Origin: Phycisphaerales bacterium | GTDB lineage: Bacteria > Planctomycetota > Phycisphaerae > Phycisphaerales > UBA1924 | Length of the DNA: 45,459 bases | Direction of reading: 5' to 3' | Assembly: GCA_029213305.1 (NCBI GenBank) | Contig: JARGPA010000025.1 | Location: 1 to 45,459, forward strand | In this document: piece by piece, positions 17,343 through 25,374 of the stretch | How the letters are laid out: every line of letters begins with the position of its first letter | Position numbering within the stretch: the first letter of the stretch is position 1 | Made by a program: the position numbers and the translations under genes | The notes under the pieces: generated by a model | Databases searched by the model: none | What the model saw: the letters and a program-made list of their open reading frames with translations, nothing else | Told to the model about the DNA's origin: nothing

Positions 17343-19016
17343 ATGAGACTTGGAATTGACAAACCCGATCGAAAACGGAGCATTGCTTGGCCTGTCACGC
17401 ATGTGCTTGCTTTGGCGCCTTTGGATGTGTGGATCCGGATGGTAAAACGGACAGGGGGCGTGAACCCGGCGTACTGGGCTCGATTTGCGTTTATATTGAT
17501 CACGAGCTTTGTTGGGACTATCTGCACGGTGCATGAGCGTCTGGTGCTTGCGGTTGTTCGCAGATTGAAGTTTGTGGACGATCCTCGGGTTGAACACGAC
17601 GCAGGGGCGATTGTGATCCTTGGGTATTACCGATCTGGGACGACTCATTTACAGAACTTGATGAGTTGTGATACACGGTTTGTGACCCCACGGTGGTATC
17701 AGTGTCTTGCGGGACAGGGGTTTCTCATTGGGTGGTCGATCTTGCGATTCGTGCTCGTACCGTTTTTGGGGAGTACTCGGCCTCAGGACGCGGTTGGGTT
17801 TGGTCCTGATTGGCCTGGCGAGGATGACTTTGCGCTTTGCACATGGGGCGGGTGCAGTTCGATCCCGGGTCGGTTTGTTTGGCCTAGCGATTGGGAGGAT
17901 TGGAAACGTTGGCACTCGCTCGAAGGTTTGAGCGACAAAGAACTCAATCGTTGGCGTTCATTGATGGCGATGTTTGTTTGGAAGATTACACGCAAACGAC
18001 GGAATCGGACAAAGATCGTGCTCCTAAAAACTCCGAGTCATACATCACGGGTGAAAGAACTGGATCGGTTGTTTAAAGGGAATGTCAAGTTTGTTCATCT
18101 TGTCCGCACCCCTACTGCGGTGATTGATTCGAATGTCCGATTGCATCACTCTCTGAAAGATCATTTGCTTGAAGACGGGGTAGAAGTTCAACAAGTACGC
18201 GATCGGATTGTTGAGGAATATGCGTACACAGAATCGAAGTGCGCCAGCGAACTGAGTGCGATTGATTCTGATCGATGGACACGGATTAGGTATCAAGACC
18301 TTCGCGGGGATGCAATCGGAACTCTGGAACAGGTGTACTCTGCGCTTGGAATGGAGATCGATCTGCGAGCGAAGGATTCGATTCAGCAATACCTTGGACA
18401 GCTTGGGGTTTATCAATCAGAAAAAGAAGATATTGAACTCGGCGAGATGAGCGAAACTGAACAACAGAATTCGCAAGAGATGATTCAACGATATGAGCTC
18501 GATAAAGAACCGGCTGCGAGTGTACATGTGGATTCAATAGAGGACCCAGTTGCTCGAGTTTGGCGAGGTGTAATCGCGATGTCGTTGTTGGCATTGGTTT
18601 GCATCAGCGTTTGGCTCGGTATCGTTTACAGTGTTCACGCGACTTGGGACTCGATGCATCTTCGACTGATCCCAGCGGTTTGGATCTGTGGAGCGGTCGT
18701 TGGTATCGGAACAAAGAAAGCATCTGGTGTTGGGTCTCCATCGCTTGGTTTAATGGCGGCAATATTGACGGTTCTTATCGTGCTCATTACGGCGTTCCCG
18801 GTCTCGATTATCAACTACAACTTCGCGAGCACTGAGGGATACAGCACGCAGGACTGGATCTATCACAACTCGAAGTATGCGTATCAGGGTTTGAGCAGTG
18901 TTGCTTCGTTGATTTTCATCGCCTTAGGTGCGATGACAGCGTATCGACATGCTTCTGCGTCCGGGGTTGAAGCTCCTGGGACGAGACAAGCGGGCATTGA
19001 GCGAATAGGCTCTTAG
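17343..19016 (+). CDS. Sulfotransferase-family protein with C-terminal membrane region
   Basis: The protein has 557 residues. A PAPS-binding 5'-phosphosulfate loop reads G-Y-Y-R-S-G-T-T-H-L-Q near residue 95. The 3'-phosphate-binding segment reads H-L-V-R-T-P-T-A-V-I-D-S near residue 255. Both match the sulfotransferase superfamily (sulfotransfer_3 type). A possible membrane segment lies near residues 50-70. After about residue 400 there are four hydrophobic helices (W-R-G-V-I-A-M-S-L-L-A-L..., ending L-I-F-I-A-L-G-A-M-T-A-Y), an unusual attachment that would hold the enzyme at the membrane. The acceptor is unknown, possibly a lipid, glycan or amine. It is directly followed by crcB without a gap, so the three genes to 19905 look like an operon. 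Confidence 0.82.
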   Translation: MRLGIDKPDRKRSIAWPVTHVLALAPLDVWIRMVKRTGGVNPAYWARFAFILITSFVGTICTVHERLVLAVVRRLKFVDDPRVEHDAGAIVILGYYRSGTTHLQNLMSCDTRFVTPRWYQCLAGQGFLIGWSILRFVLVPFLGSTRPQDAVGFGPDWPGEDDFALCTWGGCSSIPGRFVWPSDWEDWKRWHSLEGLSDKELNRWRSLMAMFVWKITRKRRNRTKIVLLKTPSHTSRVKELDRLFKGNVKFVHLVRTPTAVIDSNVRLHHSLKDHLLEDGVEVQQVRDRIVEEYAYTESKCASELSAIDSDRWTRIRYQDLRGDAIGTLEQVYSALGMEIDLRAKDSIQQYLGQLGVYQSEKEDIELGEMSETEQQNSQEMIQRYELDKEPAASVHVDSIEDPVARVWRGVIAMSLLALVCISVWLGIVYSVHATWDSMHLRLIPAVWICGAVVGIGTKKASGVGSPSLGLMAAILTVLIVLITAFPVSIINYNFASTEGYSTQDWIYHNSKYAYQGLSSVASLIFIALGAMTAYRHASASGVEAPGTRQAGIERIGS

Positions 19017-19427
19017 ATGATGAAACTGTTCTTGGTTTTTCTTGGAGGCGGGATCGGTTCGATGCTTCGGTATTCGACGGGGCTTTTGATTGCACGATTG
19101 ACTCCTGATGGAGCAGAATCTCCTCACTGGCTTGCGATGTACCCGGCGGCCACACTGATTGTGAATCTTGTGGGGTGCGGACTGATCGGTCTCGCATGGG
19201 GATTGCTCGGCGATCCTGAAAAAGGGAACGAAGCACTTCGCGTTGCACTTGTTGTAGGCGTGCTCGGTGGATTCACTACTTTCTCTGCTTTTGGTTGGGA
19301 GACTTTGGATCTGATGAATCAAGGACGCGTTGGGACTGCGATGGTTTATGTACTGATAAGCGTTTGCGTTGGTGTGTTTGCTGCTTGGAGTGGACACAGC
19401 GTTGGACTCATGATTACTGGGGGATGA
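19017..19427 (+). CDS. crcB: Fluoride exporter CrcB/FluC
   Basis: The protein has 136 residues and four membrane helices. Motifs are G-G-G-I-G-S-M-L-R-Y at the N-terminus, A-T-L-I-V-N-L-V-G-C in helix 2 and G-V-L-G-G-F-T-T-F-S-A-F-G-W-E in helix 3. The last holds the Thr/Ser/Phe of the fluoride pathway (commonly T-T-F-S-T-F). FluC proteins form antiparallel dimers that let F- leave the cell. The ATG follows the sulfotransferase stop directly (TAGATG), and a second Met codon follows at 19020. No fluoride riboswitch is seen, which fits its position inside an operon. Confidence 0.92.
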   Translation: MMKLFLVFLGGGIGSMLRYSTGLLIARLTPDGAESPHWLAMYPAATLIVNLVGCGLIGLAWGLLGDPEKGNEALRVALVVGVLGGFTTFSAFGWETLDLMNQGRVGTAMVYVLISVCVGVFAAWSGHSVGLMITGG

Positions 19428-19431
19428 GTTG

Positions 19432-19905
19432 ATGATTGTGTATGTAATTCGTCATGGCAAAGCTCATGATTCTTCAGAAAGTGGACTCGATCGGGATCGT
19501 TCTCTTCGGAAGAAGGGGCACAAACAAAGCGAAGCGATCGGTGAGTTTTTGTTGAACTCTGAAAAGACTCCTGAGATTGTTATCGCATCTCCATATCTCA
19601 GAGCGCGCGAGACAGCGGGTGCAATTTGGGATGTACTTGAGCAGGAATCTCAGATTGATGATCGTCTGAGTGCGGATCGCTCTCTCTCTGACATGCTCGA
19701 TGTTTTGCTAGATCTGCAAGACGCAGATTCAGTCGCGATTGTGAGCCATAACCCGAACTGCGCTCGAATGGTGAGTTTGTTAACTCATGGTCTGTCCGCG
19801 ATCCCAGGCGGGCATCGAACAGGGGAAGTCGCGGTCATCGAAGTGACTGGAACATCATTTGTTGGCGAAGGCGAACTGATTACCAAGTTCCGATATGAGA
19901 GTTAA
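19432..19905 (+). CDS. sixA: Phosphohistidine phosphatase SixA family
   Basis: The protein has 157 residues of the histidine phosphatase (phosphoglycerate mutase-like) superfamily. The R-H-G-K-A motif near the N-terminus places the phospho-acceptor at His8. A-S-P-Y-L-R-A-R-E-T-A and the second catalytic His in V-S-H-N-P follow. SixA removes phosphate from histidine in phosphorelay or PTS proteins; the E. coli target need not apply here. The ATG at 19432 is preferred to a TTG one codon upstream, and it lies 4 bases after the crcB stop. It is the third gene of the sulfotransferase-crcB-sixA run and converges with the next gene across only 7 bases. Confidence 0.88.
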   Translation: MIVYVIRHGKAHDSSESGLDRDRSLRKKGHKQSEAIGEFLLNSEKTPEIVIASPYLRARETAGAIWDVLEQESQIDDRLSADRSLSDMLDVLLDLQDADSVAIVSHNPNCARMVSLLTHGLSAIPGGHRTGEVAVIEVTGTSFVGEGELITKFRYES

Positions 19906-19912
19906 TCGAAGA

Positions 19913-21310
19913 TCAGTCTGTATCTGTCTTCATTGATGCATTTAAATTTTTTGTAATCCAACGATCTATGCGGGTGACCTGGGTTGGGAGGCCTGCGAAG
20001 ATCAGTTCGTGCCCGAGGGGGTAGGACCATCTCTCGGGTTCTCCGAGTTGTTTGTAGAGGAGTTGTCCTGAATCTGCAGGGACAGCTTGATCCAAACTTG
20101 CATGGAGCACGAGGACTGGGATGTCTGACATTTCTGTCGCGGTGTAATACGCGTCGAGCTTTGAATGACGAAGATAGTCTTGAGAGAAGAGTTCTAGGTT
20201 CTGATCATCGATCCTACCTGATTTGTCTGAGTCGGGATCGAAGTCGAAGACGATTGCATCGATCCATGATTTGTAGTTCGATTCGATTGCAATCTTTAGA
20301 AAGTTGGCGCCACCTGCGATCAGGACTGCGGCGTCGTATTGACTTGGAGCATATGCGTAAACGGTTGGGAGCATCATTGCTCCTCCTGACATCCCGATGA
20401 GGACGCTTGGTTTTTCTTTGAGATCTGGTCGCTTTGTGTAGATGTAATCGAGTGCGGCGTTCGTCGCATAAGCACCTTCTGCAACTCGATCATCGTTCAT
20501 TTGAGCGACTTCTCCACTGATGAGAATTGCTTTTTCGGGCGTGGTTGTGAACTTGAAATGTTCTGTGAATCTTGAGGGTTGAGATCGCATTCGAAGGATT
20601 GAGTAGTTTTGGTTGTGCCAATAGTTTTCGAGCGCATCAACGATGATATCTGGTGTTCCGAACATCCCTGGGAGAAGTACAACAGTCCCTTTGGACTCGA
20701 AATCCGAATCATCGGTTGATGATTTCTCTTTAGGGTCTTTGAATGTGAACCAAGTCCGTTGTATGAGTACGAAGTCTTCGTCTGGTTCGAGTGTTGTTGA
20801 TTCACTTTGAGCGATAGATGCAGAAACGAACTTGAACGCGAGATCTGGAGTGTTCGATTCGTTGAGTGTGCCGTCATCGAGGGTGATGTCGGGGGTTGGT
20901 TTATTCTTCGGGTTTGGGACGAACAAGAATGAGCCTGGGCCTTCGGATTTGAACTTGAACCCACGTTTGATACCGATGTCAGAAGCTAGTTGATTTGCAT
21001 CTTGATACTCGATATCGGTTGATCTTGATTGATGAAATCTGGAGAGATGAACAGGACGGACAGGCATTGCGGGGTCCATCTCGATAATGGTCCCGCGTTG
21101 ATCTGGGTTGTTTCCCCAGCGGGTCGGCCAGCGTGATGGGGATTGTGCATGATCGTCAGATGTTGTGGATGATTCTGGACGCGACTCTGATGTGATTGAC
21201 CCCAGTGATGTTGATGCTGAGTAGTTGGCGAGTTGCACTGATCTACATCCAGTAAGGAAGATCAGGACGAGTGAAATGTAGATTATTGAATGAAAACGCA
21301 TATTGAACAT
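19913..21310 (-). CDS. Lipoprotein with alpha/beta-hydrolase fold
   Basis: The protein has 465 residues. The N-terminus is a lipoprotein signal (hydrophobic, then L-T-G-C near residue 22). A low-complexity Ser/Thr region follows to about 75. From about 205 the alpha/beta-hydrolase pattern appears: V-V-L-L-P-G-M-F-G oxyanion strand, nucleophile elbow G-M-S-G-G (Ser probably nucleophile), then V-L-H-A-S-L-D-Q-A-V-P with the acid Asp, and G-H-E near the C-terminus with the His. It is therefore a probable membrane-anchored esterase, lipase or peptidase with a complete triad. A GGAGA lies upstream. It shares a 7-base convergent gap with sixA. The substrate cannot be told. Confidence 0.75.
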   Translation of the reverse strand: MFNMRFHSIIYISLVLIFLTGCRSVQLANYSASTSLGSITSESRPESSTTSDDHAQSPSRWPTRWGNNPDQRGTIIEMDPAMPVRPVHLSRFHQSRSTDIEYQDANQLASDIGIKRGFKFKSEGPGSFLFVPNPKNKPTPDITLDDGTLNESNTPDLAFKFVSASIAQSESTTLEPDEDFVLIQRTWFTFKDPKEKSSTDDSDFESKGTVVLLPGMFGTPDIIVDALENYWHNQNYSILRMRSQPSRFTEHFKFTTTPEKAILISGEVAQMNDDRVAEGAYATNAALDYIYTKRPDLKEKPSVLIGMSGGAMMLPTVYAYAPSQYDAAVLIAGGANFLKIAIESNYKSWIDAIVFDFDPDSDKSGRIDDQNLELFSQDYLRHSKLDAYYTATEMSDIPVLVLHASLDQAVPADSGQLLYKQLGEPERWSYPLGHELIFAGLPTQVTRIDRWITKNLNASMKTDTD

Positions 21311-21469
21311 GATGTCTCCGCGGAAATCAAAGTATCTCTGGATTCGGATTTGAATCTCTGTCGATGATATCCCAAATCACATCTATCGGCCGATGGGGTT
21401 CAATACATACACTTGGTACTGATCGAACTTTATTCCCAATCCGATACGCACAGAGAGACTTGATAGATC

Positions 21470-22483
21470 ATGACAGAGCAAACTGAGACAAAAACGACAG
21501 GTGTTCCACTCATTCGTTGTGGATTAGGGGGGGTCTTGATGGGACTTGCGAATCTTGTCCCGGGGATCTCAGGGGGGACGATGCTCGTCGCGTGTGGAAT
21601 TTACACATTGTTTATTGACGCGGTATCCGATATTTCTCGGTTCCGGTTTTCTCGCAAAGCTCTTCTCGTCTTAGGAATGGTCATCTTGGGAGCAATCGTC
21701 TCAATTGGCGGATTAGCAAGCACGATCCATTATGGGCTTGTGCACTATCGATGGGTTATGTTCTCATTGTTCATTGGACTCACGCTTGGAGGCGTCCCCA
21801 TTCTGTGGGCGATGGGTAAACCAATCAAGAAGGATTCAATCGCAGGAGTGATAGTGGGAATCATTCTGATGGGTGCACTGGTTGTACTTCAAGAGATGGG
21901 GAGTGGCGCTCTTGCGCTGAGTGGAACTGCAGGATTGATCATCGGCGGTGCAGCGGCGGCGAGCGCGATGATCCTTCCAGGAGTATCGGGTGCTTTCTTA
22001 CTGTTGCTCTTGGGGATGTATGAACCGATCATTGGCGCAATCAAAGACACGGTTCATGCGATGAAAGATGGTGATGTTGGCGCAGTGATGGATCAGATGA
22101 GTGTGATTATCCCAGTTGGAATCGGAGTCCTCTTAGGCGTCGTGATTGTCAGCAATGTGCTCAAGTGGGTATTGCATCGATATGAGCGTGTCACGATCGG
22201 GGTGTTGCTCGGACTGATCATCGCAGCGCCTGCGGGGTTGTACCCGTTTCGGGATGGTGTTGTCCCTCAGGTCGGAGATTCAATAAAAGGTGAGTTGGTT
22301 ACTATTGAAAACTTGGAAGAAATGCAAGCACATGACAACGCGAAAGATTGGTCGCAGAAATCATTCACGCCTAGCGCGATGCAGTTTGCAGGATCGTTTG
22401 GATTAATCTTGATTGGGTTTGCAGGGACTGTTGGAATTTCTAAGTTGGGTAAAGAGAAAACTCAACAAACTAATCCTGATTGA
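21470..22483 (+). CDS. DUF368 membrane protein (PopT-type polyprenyl-phosphate transporter)
   Basis: The protein has 337 residues, about eight or nine membrane helices, and the two diagnostic DUF368 motifs: G-L-A-N-L-V-P-G-I-S-G-G-T near residue 30 and L-P-G-V-S-G-A-F-L-L-L-L-L-G-M-Y near residue 170. DUF368 proteins have been reported as undecaprenyl-phosphate translocases that return the lipid carrier to the cytoplasmic face for wall and glycan synthesis. The role in a planctomycete is inferred. An AGAGAG lies upstream of the ATG as a weak ribosome site. Its 3' end overlaps the convergent lgt gene by 14 bases. Confidence 0.88.
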   Translation: MTEQTETKTTGVPLIRCGLGGVLMGLANLVPGISGGTMLVACGIYTLFIDAVSDISRFRFSRKALLVLGMVILGAIVSIGGLASTIHYGLVHYRWVMFSLFIGLTLGGVPILWAMGKPIKKDSIAGVIVGIILMGALVVLQEMGSGALALSGTAGLIIGGAAAASAMILPGVSGAFLLLLLGMYEPIIGAIKDTVHAMKDGDVGAVMDQMSVIIPVGIGVLLGVVIVSNVLKWVLHRYERVTIGVLLGLIIAAPAGLYPFRDGVVPQVGDSIKGELVTIENLEEMQAHDNAKDWSQKSFTPSAMQFAGSFGLILIGFAGTVGISKLGKEKTQQTNPD

Positions 22484-23576
22484 TCTCTACGGAGTTCGGA
22501 CTTTTTTTCCAGCCTCCACATTTGGGGGCTTTTGTTTTGTATGCATAAACGATGAGTGCGATTCCCAAGAGGAGCGTGATCGCAGAGTAGGTTTGGCCCC
22601 GAGTAAGTGGACCAAACTGGGTAACTCCTGCGTCTGGGAGACGGATGAGATCCATTGGAATTCTTCCCAGTGCGTATACAATTCCGAAACATCCTGCGAT
22701 GACACCAGGTTTGCGGGGTTTCATTGCGATGATCCAAACGACAAACATGACGAGTAGGCCGTCGAGTGATGCTTGAAAGAGTTGTGAAGGATATCGCGCT
22801 GCGATGAGTGGTTCGAGTTGTGCTTTGAGTCCATCGTCCCCTCGTTGAATGAGATCAAGGACTCGAGCGTAACCAAGGGTCCAGTCTTGCTCATTTGGGA
22901 GCATATGGAGCATTGAAAGTTGGATGACTTGATCCATTTGCTCTTGAGTTTGGACGAGTTGCGAATCTGTTAATGTCACAATTTCTTGAGGGTATCGAAC
23001 TGCCCAAGACGGGGCATGTTGACCTGGGTTTGCAACGACAGCGCCTAATAGTTCGGCGTTAATGAAGTTTGCGAGGCGCCCGAAGAAGAGTCCGAACGGT
23101 GCGATCAGTGCAGCGGTGTCGAGTGTGTTGATTGGCGTGGTTCGGCCAACAATTTTTCCGGTTTGATCTTTGAACCCTCTTGAGATTCTCCAACACGCGA
23201 ATGCGACTCCGAGAATACCGCCGTGGGATGCCATTCCTCCTCGGTTGATTGCGAATACCCCCCACCATGGTGCAGAGCTTGAAAAATCGATCAAGAGTCC
23301 GGGTTCGTATCCGATGACATAGAACAATCGGCCTCCGATGAGTGCGCCGAGAATTAGGTACATCATTGCGTCCCCAATTCTGTCTTCGGGGATCATTGTT
23401 GAGTTGCGTTTTGCGAGGAACTTGAGTGTGATGAATGCGAAGAGGAAACCGAGTGCGTATGAGAGGCCGTAGTACCGGATTCCGAATGTAGGCGTGAACT
23501 TGATAAAGAACGGCGAAAGGTCATGAAACCATCCCCCAAGATTTGTCGATGCAAGTTGAAGTGAATGATTTAGCAT
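22470..23576 (-). CDS. lgt: Prolipoprotein diacylglyceryl transferase
   Basis: The protein has 368 residues, longer than the usual 260-300. Lgt moves diacylglycerol from phosphatidylglycerol onto the lipobox cysteine in the inner membrane. Motifs are R-G-G-M-A-S-H-G-G-I-L-G (periplasmic His), the Lgt signature-like G-R-L-A-N-F-I-N-A-E-L-L-G with its essential Arg, and a C-terminal G-R-I-P-M-D-L-I-R-L-P-D-A. The extra length is an inserted region of about 70-90 residues after the signature (about 185-265), rich in Q, L and E. The ATG at 23576 overlaps the tatD stop (ATGCTAA), so the genes are coupled; the TTG at 23582 is less likely. It converges on the DUF368 gene with a 14-base overlap. Confidence 0.92.
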   Translation of the reverse strand: MLNHSLQLASTNLGGWFHDLSPFFIKFTPTFGIRYYGLSYALGFLFAFITLKFLAKRNSTMIPEDRIGDAMMYLILGALIGGRLFYVIGYEPGLLIDFSSSAPWWGVFAINRGGMASHGGILGVAFACWRISRGFKDQTGKIVGRTTPINTLDTAALIAPFGLFFGRLANFINAELLGAVVANPGQHAPSWAVRYPQEIVTLTDSQLVQTQEQMDQVIQLSMLHMLPNEQDWTLGYARVLDLIQRGDDGLKAQLEPLIAARYPSQLFQASLDGLLVMFVVWIIAMKPRKPGVIAGCFGIVYALGRIPMDLIRLPDAGVTQFGPLTRGQTYSAITLLLGIALIVYAYKTKAPKCGGWKKSPNSVEINQD

Positions 23577-24394
23577 GTGCAAGGATTCTTCAGGATTTCA
23601 GCGTCTGGTTTGGGGACTTTGATACCGAAGAATGATTCAGTATTGCGATCGATTTGATCATGGAACTCGATGAATGGGGTGTTGCGTGCGTTCGCGATAA
23701 ACTCCGCGGTATAGCGTGCATATGCGGGCACACACGGGCGAGTCCCCCGTTTGGGATCGGGTGATAAGAACGGTGCGTCTGTCTCGATCATGATCCGATC
23801 TTGTGGAACGAGTTGTGCAGCGTGCGCGACTTCTTTCGCGTTTTTATATGTAACAACACCGGTGAATGAGATCATCGCGCCAAAGTCAAGCACTTGCTTT
23901 GCTTCATCGGGGTTCCCGGTGAAACAATGGAAGACGAAACGAGATGGATCAAGAGTCGTTGCTTTGAGTATTGGGATTAGATCTTCGAAAGCTTCGCGGC
24001 AGTGTATAACGATCGGGAGATCGATTCCGTCTGATTTACATGATTCGATAAATGCGAGTTGTGTTGCGAGTAACGGGTCTTGGATCGCGCGGATAGGACG
24101 AGCGTGCTTGTTATCGAGTCCGAGTTCTCCCCATGCAACGCATTTTTCATGTTGTGCGATATTACGAATTGCGTTCCAGTCATGCGGTTCTTTGTCTGCG
24201 TAAAGCGGATGAACCCCGGCGGTGCACCAAACATTGTCATGCTCGGTTGCAACACGGAGCGCGTCGTGGGAATCTACAGTTGTGGTTGCGATTGAGATCA
24301 CCCCGGTAACCCCTGCTTGGGCAGCTTGATCGAGGACCTGATCTATTTTTCCTGCATAATCGGGGAATGTGAGATGAGCATGGGTATCGATCAT
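23570..24394 (-). CDS. tatD: TatD-family metal-dependent hydrolase/DNase
   Basis: The protein has 274 residues of the amidohydrolase-like TatD family. Metal-binding and signature residues are D-T-H-A-H-L at the N-terminus, G-E-L-G-L-D, V-I-H-C-R-E-A-F, F-H-C-F-T-G and E-T-D-A-P-F-L-S-P near the C-terminus. Members act as 3'-5' exonucleases and in DNA or D-Tyr-tRNA repair roles. There is no Shine-Dalgarno sequence; a TATCAT ends five bases before the ATG. Its stop overlaps the start of lgt. It diverges from nnrD. Confidence 0.92.
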   Translation of the reverse strand: MIDTHAHLTFPDYAGKIDQVLDQAAQAGVTGVISIATTTVDSHDALRVATEHDNVWCTAGVHPLYADKEPHDWNAIRNIAQHEKCVAWGELGLDNKHARPIRAIQDPLLATQLAFIESCKSDGIDLPIVIHCREAFEDLIPILKATTLDPSRFVFHCFTGNPDEAKQVLDFGAMISFTGVVTYKNAKEVAHAAQLVPQDRIMIETDAPFLSPDPKRGTRPCVPAYARYTAEFIANARNTPFIEFHDQIDRNTESFFGIKVPKPDAEILKNPCTC

Positions 24395-24399
24395 GTTGA

Positions 24400-24405
24400 A
24401 TGATA
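24400..24405 (-). promoter_or_regulatory. Putative -10 element, leaderless start of tatD
   Basis: T-A-T-C-A-T on the minus strand (5 of 6 to TATAAT) ends five bases before the tatD ATG. No ribosome site lies in between. Confidence 0.45.
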
Positions 24406-24442
24406 GGGAAGTTGAGATCGGGAAGTGCAGCGATTCATGTGC

Positions 24443-24448
24443 AACAAT
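24443..24448 (+). promoter_or_regulatory. Putative -10 element, leaderless start of nnrD
   Basis: A-A-C-A-A-T ends five bases before the ATG at 24454, the same arrangement as at the MFS gene. It is weak on its own. Confidence 0.25.
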
Positions 24449-24453
24449 CTGGT

Positions 24454-25374
24454 ATGGATGCAGAACGGATTGAGATAGTTGAAAGTTTACCCAAGCGCGC
24501 GGCGGATGGACACAAAGGAACCTTTGGATCTGTCGGGATCATTGGTGGATCTGCGGGGATGCATCTAGACGATGAGTTTGTCGCGACGATGATCGGCGCT
24601 CCGGCACTAGCAGCGATGGGTGCAATCCGCAGCGGATGCGGGTTAGTCAAGATTGCAGCGCCTTCTCCCATTATTGATTCTGTGCTCACGCTTGCTCCTT
24701 TTGCGACGGGGTATGGACTTGAGGTTGATGAGGAACGATCAGTCATCGCGTCGAGTGCAGCGGTTGTACTCGACGAGCTCGTTCGATCAAACCAAGCAGT
24801 CGTTGTTGGTCCAGGAATGGGATCAGGGCGCCAGGTCTCGCAAATGGTTGTTCGATTGATTGCACAAGAGCAAGCGCCGGTGATCGTTGATGCAGACGGA
24901 CTCAATGCACTTGCAGAGACACCTGACTTTGTTCTCGATCTTCGTGCGTGCGTCGTGATGACTCCTCATCCAGGAGAAGCACGAAGGTTGATGCAATCAC
25001 TTTCAGTTGAGGGAGATCCTGCGGGCGATGAACACTCACGAGTACAAGCGTGTTGCGGACTTGCGCAGAGAATTGGATGTATCGTTGTACTCAAGGGCAA
25101 AGGGACTGTCGTATCAGACGGAAGACAGGTGTGGGTTTGCAAAAGAGGAACCCAAGCGATGGGTGTTGGAGGAAGCGGCGATGTGCTCAGCGGCGTAATC
25201 GCGTCGATAATCGCTCAGAGATCCGTTGATGTATTCACAGCGTGCACGATTGCGGTTGAAGCACACGCGATTGCGGGCGAGCGATGGGCTGCAGAAAACA
25301 ACGCAAGCGGCGGCATGATCGCGAGCGAACTCGCGGACCAGTTAGTTGGTGTGATCGAAGAAATGCGAAGTTGA
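24454..25374 (+). CDS. nnrD: ADP/ATP-dependent NAD(P)H-hydrate dehydratase
   Basis: The protein has 306 residues of the ribokinase-like YjeF C-terminal (CARKD) family. It repairs hydrated NADH and NADPH. Motifs are G-T-F-G-S-V-G-I-I-G-G-S, V-V-G-P-G-M-G-S-G, D-A-D-G-L-N-A-L, M-T-P-H-P-G-E-A, L-K-G-K-G-T-V-V-S-D-G and the catalytic-Asp segment G-V-G-G-S-G-D-V-L-S-G. The epimerase half (NnrE) that is often fused is absent here. The start at 24454 is preferred on homology and on the hexamer upstream; the frame is open from an ATG at 24400. It diverges from tatD and its stop is directly adjacent to the next convergent gene. Confidence 0.9.
   Translation: MDAERIEIVESLPKRAADGHKGTFGSVGIIGGSAGMHLDDEFVATMIGAPALAAMGAIRSGCGLVKIAAPSPIIDSVLTLAPFATGYGLEVDEERSVIASSAAVVLDELVRSNQAVVVGPGMGSGRQVSQMVVRLIAQEQAPVIVDADGLNALAETPDFVLDLRACVVMTPHPGEARRLMQSLSVEGDPAGDEHSRVQACCGLAQRIGCIVVLKGKGTVVSDGRQVWVCKRGTQAMGVGGSGDVLSGVIASIIAQRSVDVFTACTIAVEAHAIAGERWAAENNASGGMIASELADQLVGVIEEMRS

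Noticed and set aside
18900..19016. Fluoride riboswitch upstream of crcB
   Set aside because: crcB starts directly after the sulfotransferase stop, and I see no crcB-motif structure in the coding sequence before it.
21385..21394. Perfect 10-base palindrome ATCGGCCGAT upstream of the DUF368 gene
   Set aside because: It is short, occurs once in what I examined, and is not placed like an operator relative to a clear promoter.
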